From Candidatus Bathyarchaeota archaeon (GTDB taxonomy: Archaea; Thermoproteota; Bathyarchaeia; 40CM-2-53-6): 8,130 nt of DNA. A program made the position numbers and the translations under genes. Shown in pieces: positions 1 to 7,096 of this stretch (position 1 is its first letter; each line of letters opens with the position of its first letter). The stretch is from the NCBI GenBank assembly GCA_005882955.1, contig VBBB01000071.1, positions 11,607 to 19,736 on the forward strand, in the 5' to 3' direction. The notes beneath the pieces are model-generated. The model saw nothing but the letters and a program-made list of their open reading frames with translations. It was not told the origin of the DNA and did no database searches.

Positions 1-1
1 A

Positions 2-232
2 TTTTTTGGCGAGTGGTCCCCGCCAGTTGAAACTGATACGCGCGAGTCTTGCAATTCAGGGCGCAGAATAGAACGGTCGACTGTTTTCCAATTGCAGATT
101 AAGCGGATAGGTCAGCGCGAAAAAGTCGTAATCTCAAATCGCCTCCCCCGATTTCTGATCAGGGCTTGTTCTGCGCCTGCTAATTATGAAGCAGAACAGT
201 CTGCGATTCTTTTTGTGAAGCCTAGGAGATGA
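2..232 (+). CDS. Possible 3' end of a gene entering from the left (weak)
   Basis: A reading frame stays open for 76 codons from the window edge to a TGA at 230-232, with no start codon needed inside the window. The translation is rich in Arg, Ser and Glu, ends in FVKPRR, and shows no motif or membrane segment that I recognise. A stretch this long without a stop is uncommon by chance in one frame but not remarkable when several edge frames are considered. Third-position base use is not clearly gene-like. It may be the C-terminus of a hypothetical protein or a random open frame. Confidence 0.18.
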   Translation, partial: FFGEWSPPVETDTRESCNSGRRIERSTVFQLQIKRIGQREKVVISNRLPRFLIRACSAPANYEAEQSAILFVKPRR

Positions 233-515
233 TTACTCTTTGCTAATTACCTCCTAACTGCGAGTTTTGTGTCGCGGGAATTTTTTATTTTCAAAATTTC
301 TACGAGGGGCTCTCGGCTGGTTGAACCGCTTTCAAGCTAGATTATCGGTTTGTCGCGCAGAACAGCCGAATCAGCATTTTTCAGATGGCGTACTGCTGGG
401 ATCATGCAAGCGTGAACTGGGCACCGTATGACACCGCCCTCCCAGATCCCGGATTAGGATTCATTCTGCCCCCATTCTCTCCAAGAGGATAGCGATGACC
501 CGTACCAGCGAGAAG

Positions 516-523
516 AATATAAT
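516..523 (+). promoter_or_regulatory. Archaeal TATA-box-like element for the gene at 569
   Basis: AATATAAT follows a purine-rich AGAAG that could serve as a BRE. Under the usual archaeal spacing of about 26 bases from box centre to transcription start, the RNA would begin near 546, giving a short leader of about 23 bases that includes the GGAG at 555-558. This fits a promoter for the 569 gene and the PHP gene behind it. The assignment rests on sequence resemblance and spacing only. Confidence 0.45.
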
Positions 524-554
524 CCGGATTCAGACTTGGCTAGCTGACCTCTTC

Positions 555-558
555 GGAG
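555..558 (+). promoter_or_regulatory. Ribosome-binding site (GGAG) for the gene at 569
   Basis: GGAG lies ten bases before the ATG at 569. An in-frame TGA at 545-547 closes the frame just upstream, so this ATG is the only reasonable start of the gene. Confidence 0.45.
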
Positions 559-568
559 TCCCCGACCA

Positions 569-1201
569 ATGACCACCTTGCCGGGAACCACGTCTGGTCT
601 AGAATGGAAGGAGGGGACAGAAGGCCTGCAGTTTGGAGAATTGTTTCTCGGAGGTATAGCAAGCACCTACCTGGGCCGCGGCAGATCTCCCGGGTACGGT
701 CTCCACTTCACGGACCAGCGGATTATATGCGTCAGGATGCGACTGCTCGCCCAAGCTCTTCTAGCTCCCTACCTAATAGTGATCAGCTCACTCTCTCTAA
801 TGGTGCTCTTTGAACTCGGATCAAGAGAGATACTATCCATCTTCCTCCCCTTGGTCATCATATTGGCCAACCAAGTTCTTAGGGTTCTATCGAGAAGATT
901 CTCGGAGAGAGTCATCTCACGAAAAAGCCTTGATGTCCCTTGGCTGATAAAGCGCAGGAAAGAAGACTTTGAGCTTTCGAAGAAAGAGATAGAGGAATTG
1001 CTGATGAAGAGTCCTCTAAGAGGACTGAACCTGGAAGGCAGCCGCGGCTATCTCAGGATTACACCAAAAGACCATCAGGTACAGCCGATAGAGATCAAGG
1101 TCCACGGCTGGAACCAACACCTAATCCTCCGGGATCTCGTCATCAACTTCGCTGGCAGAGAACCCAGGGTCAGAGCGGTAGAATACCCATACGGCCGATG
1201 A
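569..1201 (+). CDS. Small two-TM membrane protein with PH-like features
   Basis: This encodes 210 residues of unknown function. Two hydrophobic segments (about 61-81 and 86-106) are separated by a short turn and would form a membrane hairpin, with both soluble parts on the same side, probably the cytoplasm. The N-terminal part has GGIASTYLG (28-36) and then YGLHFTDQRIICVR (43-56), a beta-strand pattern typical of bacterial PH-like membrane proteins in which a T-x-x-R-I strand precedes the membrane. After the hairpin come a charged helical linker (about 128-147, KEDFELSKKEIEELL) and a further strand-rich region (150-205). The PH-like reading is an inference from pattern, not a firm family match. 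The ATG at 569 has a GGAG and an upstream TATA-like box, and an upstream in-frame stop fixes the start. The PHP gene follows after 12 bases, so the two are probably co-transcribed. The gene ends in TGA. Confidence 0.75.
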   Translation: MTTLPGTTSGLEWKEGTEGLQFGELFLGGIASTYLGRGRSPGYGLHFTDQRIICVRMRLLAQALLAPYLIVISSLSLMVLFELGSREILSIFLPLVIILANQVLRVLSRRFSERVISRKSLDVPWLIKRRKEDFELSKKEIEELLMKSPLRGLNLEGSRGYLRITPKDHQVQPIEIKVHGWNQHLILRDLVINFAGREPRVRAVEYPYGR

Positions 1202-1213
1202 ACGCCAGGAACA

Positions 1214-1978
1214 ATGACTCGAGTCGACAATCATAATCACATACTCCTCGCAGAAATAAAGTAGATGCTCGCTGCGGCCAAAGCAAACAACATTAGTGAG
1301 TATTCGATCACGGAGCATGCATCCCAGTTCAGAGAGCCCAGAGAATCCATTAGATTTGGATCAATACACCCGAACGGCAGGATCTTCAGGAGCCTGAAGG
1401 AATACAACGATGAATTCAGGAAAGCCGACCAACTAGCGTACCCGGGGATGAAGATCAATCGAGGGCTTGAGGTTGACTTTTCTCCGCGCTTCGAGAAGAA
1501 GGTGGGAGAGTTTGTCAATCAAGAAGCATGGGATATCCTTCTCTGTTCGGTTCACGAATTCGAGGACGGAAAGGATATCGAGAAAATCGTTAGAGGAATA
1601 GTTGACCCGGCCTCGGCTCATGAACACTGGCGCGAATATCTTAGGCTTGAACGAATGGCTCTGGAGAGCGATTTTGTTCCCTTCAAAGTGCTCTCTCATC
1701 CGGTCAGAATCACGAGAGCCTCAAAGATCGCTCCCCCCGAACTCGACGAGCTCTTGTTAGACCTTGCAAGAGTTGCTAGGAGGAGGAACAAGGCCCTTGA
1801 ACTGAACGGGAGAGATATCGACTACGCCCCTGAGCTAGTTCGCAGGCTTGCCATAGCCTGCTCAAAAGCTGGTTGCAGGGTAAGCCTTGGCTCCGACGCT
1901 CACCATCCAAGAGAAGTGTTCAGAAACGTGAAAACCGCCATGGCTCTCGTCAAGGAGTTCGATCTGGAATCCGGCTGA
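1214..1978 (+). CDS. PHP-family metal-dependent phosphoesterase with an in-frame TAG at codon 17
   Basis: This is a PHP-superfamily hydrolase of the histidinol-phosphatase-like type; the substrate is unknown. The natural start is the ATG at 1214, preceded by AGGA at 1207-1210. It gives MTRVDNHNH, the first metal motif (H7, H9). Codon 17 (1262-1264) is TAG, directly followed in frame by ATG at 1265 and 237 uninterrupted codons. Counting through the TAG, later metal-site residues are TEH (E34, H35), GLEVD (E86), SVHEF (H114), SHP (H162) and GSDAHH (D228, H230), all present. LELNG sits near 195-199. Total length would be 254 residues, normal for the family. Starting at 1265 would lose the first HxH motif, so that form is probably inactive. 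The intact downstream frame argues against an old pseudogene. The TAG may be a sequencing error, a fresh nonsense mutation or a recoded codon. Many PHP proteins have Glu at this spot, and GAG to TAG is one base change. The gene lies 12 bases after the membrane-protein gene and ends in TGA. Confidence 0.85.
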
Positions 1979-1992
1979 ACAAATTCTTCAGC
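1974..1992. terminator. Short hairpin between convergent genes (weak terminator candidate)
   Basis: GCTGAA (1974-1979) and TTCAGC (1987-1992) are perfect 6-bp complements around a 7-base loop, overlapping the PHP stop codon. The spot is right for ending transcription between the convergent PHP and ABC-exporter genes, whose stops are only 63 bases apart. There is no T-tract after the hairpin on either strand, so its role is uncertain. Confidence 0.25.
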
Positions 1993-2041
1993 GTTGCTCC
2001 ACAACTTTCAGGTATAACTGACGGAGCCGGTAATCGTGGGA

Positions 2042-3802
2042 TCAAGTCTGAACGCTTACAGTCTGCATATCAGAGATGACCGAATCGACTTCGCTCGTCA
2101 TTCGACTCACTCTTCCCTCCTCCAGCACCAGAATCATGTTACAGTCTCTCAGAGTAGTTGGACGGTGAGCGATCATCATAGTAGTCCTACCTTTCATCAG
2201 CTCTTGAATCGTGTCTAGGATCGCCGATTCCGTGTGAACATCCAATGAGCTCGTAGGCTCGTCCAGTATGAGGATGGGCGCGTCTTTGAGAAATGCACGA
2301 GCTAGGGATATGCGCTGACGCTCTCCACCAGACAACTTCATTCCCCGCTCACCCACCAAGGTGTCGTACCCGTTCGGTAGACTTGTGATGAAATCATGAG
2401 CTTTTGCCGCAGTCGCCGCCGCAATAGCTTCGTCCATGGTTGCGTTGGGCTTGGCGAAGCGAACGTTCTCAGCCACACTCGTTGAAAACAGGACAGTTTC
2501 TTGATGGACCACAGCATACTGGTTTCGAAGATCCGCTAACTTGTAGTCCTTCAAGTCGATATTGTCAAGAGTGATGACGCCTTCAGTCGGGTCGAAGAGG
2601 CGTAGGAGCAGTGTAGACAGTGTCGTCTTGCCTGAGCCTGTGGGACCGACCACGCCGAGACGGTTGCCAGATGGCACTTCGAAGGATATGTCGTGGAGTA
2701 CTGGATGATCTTTTGCGTATTCGAATGACACGTTACGGAATTCGATCTTGCCTTTTGCTCTAACCAGAGGACGTGCGATCGGTGATTCGGGGACGTCAGG
2801 TTTCTCGTCGAGTACAGCACGATATCTCTCTACTCCGGTCAGTGACATCTGAATATCGAGTATTGACTGGCCTACGTTTCGCAGGGGACCATAGAGTTGG
2901 GTCACGTAGTAGTTGACAACTAGAAGGCTGCCGAGGGTTAGTAGGCCTGCTTGGACATGGCCGATGCCGATGTAGAGCACGGCCGCTAAGCCTGCGGCGG
3001 TGAGAATGCCTACGAGTAGACTGTAGATTGCGCTGTCCACCTGGACTTTCAGCGACGCGGACAGACTTGCGTCGTAGTGAGACACTAATTCCGTATTCTT
3101 CCGCTCCTCTTGACCGTATGACTTTACGAGTCTGGAGGCGCCTAGGCTCTCTTGAGCCACAGCCATAGCGGCACTCTCCGACGCCCTAAATTTGCGCCAT
3201 CCTGCGCGAATCCGTGGCCGAAATACGAATGTGAGAAGGAACATCATGGGAGATACGAGGAGCGCGATCAGGGCGAGCTGCCAGTCCAGGAAGACCATGA
3301 CAAGGATCATCGCCCCAAGAGTCAAGATGGAAGTGGTGAGAGGAATCAGACTGTCGATTCCGAACGAGCGCAGCATCGGGGCGTCGTTCAGAGTTCGATA
3401 GGCTGAGTCTGCTGCTCCCATAGTATCATGATAGGCGATCGAGAGACGCTGCATCTGTCGAAACAGACGGGTCCGCACATCGAGAGTCATCCGATTTCCG
3501 ATTTTGTTGCTGTACCAGACATTCACTAGGTTTTGCAGGTAGGTGAGGACTGCGGCTGCCATGAGGATGCTGATGGCAAGCCATAGCGCAATAGTCTTGG
3601 AGAGTTGCGATCCCACGAAAAATGTGAGATATCCTGGCAACGGCTGAGAACCGAGGACACTGTCAACCAAGAGCTTGATGGGAAGGGGAAAAACTAGCGT
3701 CATTGGTATGGCTAACAGAGATACTATCAACAGAACAACGAGTGGCCAGAGATACGGTCGAAGATCCTCAAACGCCCGTTGAGCATGACGAACCTTCAAC
3801 AT
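2042..3802 (-). CDS. ABC exporter half-transporter (TM domain fused to ATPase, MsbA/multidrug type)
   Basis: This is a complete 586-residue type IV ABC exporter subunit with a membrane domain (about 1-330) fused to a nucleotide-binding domain (about 350-570). It is expected to work as a homodimer in the cytoplasmic membrane, using ATP to move a lipid, drug or other hydrophobic substrate outward. The substrate cannot be read from sequence. Six hydrophobic segments fall near 15-37, 71-90, 152-170, 172-194, 260-280 and 285-305. ATPase motifs are all intact: A-loop Tyr362, Walker A GPTGSGKT (386-393), Q-loop Gln434, signature LSGGERQ (490-496), Walker B ILILDE with catalytic Glu515, D-loop SSLD (518-521) and H-loop His546. 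Length is normal. The start ATG has no Shine-Dalgarno, but a TATA-like box 25-30 bases upstream suggests a leaderless message. The gene follows the UPF0182 gene in the same direction after 152 bases with its own promoter, so co-regulation is possible but not shown. It ends in TGA and converges on the PHP gene. Confidence 0.96.
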   Translation of the reverse strand: MLKVRHAQRAFEDLRPYLWPLVVLLIVSLLAIPMTLVFPLPIKLLVDSVLGSQPLPGYLTFFVGSQLSKTIALWLAISILMAAAVLTYLQNLVNVWYSNKIGNRMTLDVRTRLFRQMQRLSIAYHDTMGAADSAYRTLNDAPMLRSFGIDSLIPLTTSILTLGAMILVMVFLDWQLALIALLVSPMMFLLTFVFRPRIRAGWRKFRASESAAMAVAQESLGASRLVKSYGQEERKNTELVSHYDASLSASLKVQVDSAIYSLLVGILTAAGLAAVLYIGIGHVQAGLLTLGSLLVVNYYVTQLYGPLRNVGQSILDIQMSLTGVERYRAVLDEKPDVPESPIARPLVRAKGKIEFRNVSFEYAKDHPVLHDISFEVPSGNRLGVVGPTGSGKTTLSTLLLRLFDPTEGVITLDNIDLKDYKLADLRNQYAVVHQETVLFSTSVAENVRFAKPNATMDEAIAAATAAKAHDFITSLPNGYDTLVGERGMKLSGGERQRISLARAFLKDAPILILDEPTSSLDVHTESAILDTIQELMKGRTTMMIAHRPTTLRDCNMILVLEEGRVSRMTSEVDSVISDMQTVSVQT

Positions 3803-3826
3803 GCCATTAATCTGACGGATCTATGG

Positions 3827-3832
3827 AATAAA
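3827..3832 (-). promoter_or_regulatory. TATA-box-like element for the ABC exporter, suggesting a leaderless transcript
   Basis: On the minus strand the sequence reads GGGTTTATTCC, with TTTATT at 3832-3827. The box centre is about 27 bases before the ATG at 3802-3800. At the usual archaeal spacing this puts the transcription start at or next to the A of the start codon. The lack of any Shine-Dalgarno before that ATG agrees with leaderless translation. Confidence 0.45.
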
Positions 3833-3860
3833 CCCTCGTGACTACTAGGTGTTTAGCCAG

Positions 3861-3926
3861 AATGAAGTTCTGTTTACCAGTCGGGACTTAGGATCTTCAT
3901 GACATTCTTTTGTTTAGAACTTCATT
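3861..3926. repeat. Perfect 11-bp inverted repeat in the UPF0182/ABC intergenic gap
   Basis: AATGAAGTTCT (3861-3871) and AGAACTTCATT (3916-3926) are exact reverse complements separated by 44 bases. A third partial arm, CTTCAT at 3895-3900, can pair with ATGAAG at 3862-3867 and would form a smaller competing hairpin. TGTTTA also occurs three times in direct orientation (3850, 3871, 3911). The element lies after the UPF0182 stop and before the ABC promoter. It could be the 3' end structure of the upstream operon or a paired operator for the exporter gene. Confidence 0.6.
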
Positions 3927-3954
3927 TCAGATGAGTGTCTCAATACGGAAGTAG

Positions 3955-6564
3955 CTATTGAACGCTCAGCACTGTTGGTGGTGTTTGAGACGTATCGACG
4001 AGAACAGTAATTTTTGCGCCCGGAATTAGTGTGGCTATCTTGACCTGGTCTGCCGTGGTCAATGTTTCAGCCTTAGCGAGAACCTGGACGACTGTTGTAC
4101 TGTTCGTTCTTATTCCAAATACCCATCTCGTGTTCCCGCTTACAACATAGGAGCTAATCGAAGTTACATTGCCACTAATCGTCTGTTGGGTTCCTGTTGA
4201 AACTCCTAGGCTGCTGACGGCGCGACTCGTCGCGCTCTGGACCTCTGTGGAATCGTTGGGGTTCGTAATCGCATAGGAACCGACCTGTTTTGTGTACGCG
4301 TTCACCACCGCGACCATGACTGGCACTGTGAGACTTGACGATGTCCCGTAGTAGGGTATCACGTAGATCAGTCCGCCGTTGATCGAATACAGTAGCATGT
4401 TTCCGCTGGTCCAGTCAGGGTGCAGCGTTAGCCGTGACTTGACAGTCGGGTCCGTGGTTACGGCTGATGCAGCGGAGTTGGGACCGATAACAGTTGTCCC
4501 TTCAGGGAATCTGATCAAGTATACGGTTCCCGTCTGGTTTCCTGCAGGAGCAATGTATAGACCCGCCAAGTTTTGGGACGGGCTCTGGTAGATTTCTACC
4601 AGCCGCACAGCGGCCCAGGCCAGGTTTCCATTGATTGGAGTGATGATGAACCGGGTGTTCTCGGTTGACTGGAGGAACACGTTCCTCTGCCATTGTAATG
4701 GATCTGTCTGGAAGTAGAAGTTGTACACGTCCTGTTGAGTGTTGAAGTATTGTTCGGGATATCTCAGCTGGGGTATTAGCCAGGACGGCATGGGCTGGTT
4801 CCATTGAGGATACATCGAGCGGTAGAAGGACGTGACATAGTCTGTCTTGCCATTATTGTACAGGTATCCGGTGACTGCTCCCGTTTTCACGTCGGTGAGG
4901 ACTGTGCCGAACAGTCTGAGGATGGAGGTTTGACTGTGCTCGGGGTAGTCGGCGAAGTCGCTTGGGCTCTGCCAGTCGACCCAGATCCAGTGTAGCAAGT
5001 AGATGTTTCCCTGCTTGTCCACAACAGGATACGGGTCTGGGTCCATCTGCATGTTGGGAAGAAGTATGTTGGAGAGTCTATTGTTCACGTCTCGGTATTC
5101 TAAGGCTTTGATGTTGCCGTAGTTGCCGTTGGCAAAATCGAATCTTCCCTGCCAGAAGAACTTCCAGTACAGCCAGAATCCCTTGTACGTGTAGTCGGGG
5201 GCGCTGTTGTAGCTAGGCGGGCCCTTGTAGCTTGTCAGATGGGTCTCGTTAAAGCCCGGGATGTTCAAGTAGACCTCGTCCACGGAAGACCATAGTCCTC
5301 CTTCGCCATAGTAGACCTGGGGTGTCTGGGTCAGATTCCATACCGTGCTCATGTCAACCGTCTGGGTAGTCGCGGCGTTTACTGCCAGGATTTTTTCGGA
5401 GTGCGTGAGAAGCAAGTGCTGGGTGCGCCAGACATCAACATCGTTTGCGTAGTTAGCCTCGACTAGTTGGAGGATCGAGACCCAGTATTCTGTCCCGTTA
5501 ATGAAGATAATATCGACCGGGGCGTTGTCGATGGACATCCAGTTCACGCCGACTAGGGGTCGCATGTTGAGTTGGGCGGATGAGTTCGTGAAAATTCGAA
5601 TATGATTCAACACGTTGGTCTGGTTGGTGTAACTGGTGATCATCGATAGGTTGGCGCTGGTGACGGAGTCGACGCCGTAGGCCCATCGGGTGTACTGGAT
5701 TGTTGGGACGTAGGCTGGGTTCCACTGGTAGTTGATGTACTGTCCGGATTGTGCGCGCAGGAATGTTGCGAACGCGGGAGGAGCGATTGCCGAGGCTAGT
5801 ACTATTGCGATGATGACTATTCCTTTGACTCGGTTCATCTTGAAGTGGAGTATTCTCTGGTTGCGGGTGATTGTTGCTAGGAGAGCGAAAGCTACTAGGA
5901 AGAGGAGTAGGGTCCAGAGGATGAATGGTCCGCCGACATCGTAGACCCATGCGCCGCTGCTTAGGATTGCGTAGATGAAGGGAAGGAGTATGATTGCGAA
6001 AAGGTTGCTGAGGGCCCGGCGGGACATTCCTAGGGCTTTCTTCGTAACTCCGACCAAGAAGTTGGGGATCATGGAGATGCCGAGCCTGATTCCAAGAACG
6101 ATGAAGGATAAGGCCAGTAGTGAGAGGATGAGTCTGAAGACTTCGAAGGTGAAGACGTTGTCGACTCCAAAGGTCGGCGAGACCTGGAAGGTTCCCGCGA
6201 GTCTCATGCCGAGGATGCCGAAATAATTGCCTATCTGAGATATCCAGCTACTGTTGGTCTGCGTCATGTAATTCTGAATGGTTAGGAATCTCAGGGCTAG
6301 GTCACTGGCTAAGATGGCGGCGATCCCGAGGGCGAGTAGGAACTTGATCGCTGTCCAAGCTAGGAAGATGGGCGACTTGACTGGGAACCGGTCGTTCCAT
6401 TCTAGCTTGCCATTCTTTGAGAGCACCGCGTGATCGAGATTCTCTCCAATGTCCCATTGCAAAGGCTGTCTTGGTCCAACGTCATAGTATCTCCTGCGAG
6501 GAAACAGATCTCCAACATTCGCATTCCGGAAAAGTCGTAGGAGGCCGAGGAGTTTGCTGTGCAT
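3955..6564 (-). CDS. UPF0182-like large membrane protein with outer domain
   Basis: This is an 869-residue membrane protein that I assign to the UPF0182 (COG1615) family, whose function is unknown. The N-terminal block has hydrophobic segments near 65-88, 137-160, 186-206, 212-231 and 247-265. It is followed by a domain of about 600 residues that should face outward. Family-like signatures are YTRWAYGVDSVT (291-302), DPDPYPVVD (508-516), RYPEQYFNTQQDVYNFYF (601-618, resembling the family's YPEDLF-Q-Y-YH block), NGNLAWAAVRL (645-655), FPEGTTVIGPN (686-696) and IPYYG (736-740). Eleven N-x-S/T sequons are present, ten of them after residue 270, matching a glycosylated outer domain. The C-terminal 80 residues (from about 790) have an alternating beta pattern that resembles a small OB-like module; this is an inference. 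The ATG directly follows the TAA of the upstream four-TM gene, so translation is probably coupled; no clear ribosome-binding site is seen. The stop is TAG, with an in-frame TGA five codons later. Family assignment is fairly confident although the sequence is divergent. Confidence 0.8.
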   Translation of the reverse strand: MHSKLLGLLRLFRNANVGDLFPRRRYYDVGPRQPLQWDIGENLDHAVLSKNGKLEWNDRFPVKSPIFLAWTAIKFLLALGIAAILASDLALRFLTIQNYMTQTNSSWISQIGNYFGILGMRLAGTFQVSPTFGVDNVFTFEVFRLILSLLALSFIVLGIRLGISMIPNFLVGVTKKALGMSRRALSNLFAIILLPFIYAILSSGAWVYDVGGPFILWTLLLFLVAFALLATITRNQRILHFKMNRVKGIVIIAIVLASAIAPPAFATFLRAQSGQYINYQWNPAYVPTIQYTRWAYGVDSVTSANLSMITSYTNQTNVLNHIRIFTNSSAQLNMRPLVGVNWMSIDNAPVDIIFINGTEYWVSILQLVEANYANDVDVWRTQHLLLTHSEKILAVNAATTQTVDMSTVWNLTQTPQVYYGEGGLWSSVDEVYLNIPGFNETHLTSYKGPPSYNSAPDYTYKGFWLYWKFFWQGRFDFANGNYGNIKALEYRDVNNRLSNILLPNMQMDPDPYPVVDKQGNIYLLHWIWVDWQSPSDFADYPEHSQTSILRLFGTVLTDVKTGAVTGYLYNNGKTDYVTSFYRSMYPQWNQPMPSWLIPQLRYPEQYFNTQQDVYNFYFQTDPLQWQRNVFLQSTENTRFIITPINGNLAWAAVRLVEIYQSPSQNLAGLYIAPAGNQTGTVYLIRFPEGTTVIGPNSAASAVTTDPTVKSRLTLHPDWTSGNMLLYSINGGLIYVIPYYGTSSSLTVPVMVAVVNAYTKQVGSYAITNPNDSTEVQSATSRAVSSLGVSTGTQQTISGNVTSISSYVVSGNTRWVFGIRTNSTTVVQVLAKAETLTTADQVKIATLIPGAKITVLVDTSQTPPTVLSVQ

Positions 6565-7059
6565 TTAGAGGTGTCTCTTTCCATCTTGCCCAACGCCAGG
6601 AGACACGCGTGGGTCGCTGAGCATGAAGAGGGCTGTGAGGGCGAGAGCTGTCCAGATGACTGCGCCGCCAAGATATTGGAGGTTGAGATAGTCGATTCCG
6701 GCCTTTCCGAGATAGGTCGAGTATTTCACGTCCAGACTGAGGCCGATGTTCATTCCGCTGGTGAAGGCTCCGAATATTGCGAGTCCTAGTATGATGTAGT
6801 AGACGATCCAGGGCTTTCTTGTCCCGCTTGACCGGTGAACGGTCATGCAGGCGAAGGATCCGACGACTACGAGGATCAGTAGGAGGGCAGCGGCGACCAG
6901 GAATTGTGATGCGAAGACCCAGAGTCCGAGTCCAGTGTTAAAGACCGACAGCTGCCGTAACAGCGCAAGCTCTAGGAGGAAGTCGGCGAGTATTGCGAGA
7001 ATGCCTGCGACGAGACCGATTCTGAAGTATCGGTTAGCTCCGCCTACAACAACGGTCAA
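6565..7059 (-). CDS. Four-TM hypothetical membrane protein
   Basis: This encodes 164 residues with four hydrophobic segments near 12-34, 47-73, 83-105 and 128-147, and a hydrophilic, charged C-terminal tail (GQDGKRHL). I do not recognise a family. No catalytic or metal motif stands out. The start is a TTG at 7059-7057. The frame stays open upstream to a TGA at 7125-7123, but no ATG or GTG occurs there, so TTG is the best start, giving an Arg-rich N-terminus (GGANRYFR) before the first helix. Its TAA stop abuts the ATG of the UPF0182-like gene with no gap, a strong sign of co-transcription and of a joint membrane function, for example a small partner subunit. That partnership is an inference from position alone. 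Confidence 0.75.
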   Translation of the reverse strand: MTVVVGGANRYFRIGLVAGILAILADFLLELALLRQLSVFNTGLGLWVFASQFLVAAALLLILVVVGSFACMTVHRSSGTRKPWIVYYIILGLAIFGAFTSGMNIGLSLDVKYSTYLGKAGIDYLNLQYLGGAVIWTALALTALFMLSDPRVSPGVGQDGKRHL

Positions 7060-7096
7060 ACAGTCGTCAGCGTTCGAAACCGGACAATGATTGGAA

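Larger units (their letters stand above)
1..568. other. Left intergenic region, mostly non-coding
   Basis: No well-supported complete gene is visible before the start at 569. The stretch holds a possible 3' end of a gene from the left (2-232), an A/T-rich block near 279-300, and a recurring GC(GC)AGAAYA motif at 61-70, 167-176 (reverse), 191-198 and 355-364. Two of these copies (167-174 and 191-198) form a perfect 8-bp inverted repeat. CTGATCAG at 155-162 is a perfect palindrome. Bases 233-500 show no long open frame with coding character. The promoter of the gene at 569 occupies the right end. I saw no tRNA or other structured RNA. Confidence 0.6.

Noticed and set aside
454..666. A 70-codon minus-strand frame across the promoter and start of the gene at 569
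   Set aside because: It overlaps a better-supported plus-strand gene and has no motif or plausible initiation signals.
1265..1978. PHP gene as a complete protein starting at ATG 1265
   Set aside because: This start drops the essential HxH metal motif found in frame at 1232-1240 and has no ribosome-binding site, so the true gene almost certainly began at 1214.
5498..5950. A 150-codon minus-strand frame inside the UPF0182-like gene
   Set aside because: It is out of frame with a long, motif-supported gene on the same strand and has the Arg/Pro/Ser-rich composition of a shadow frame.
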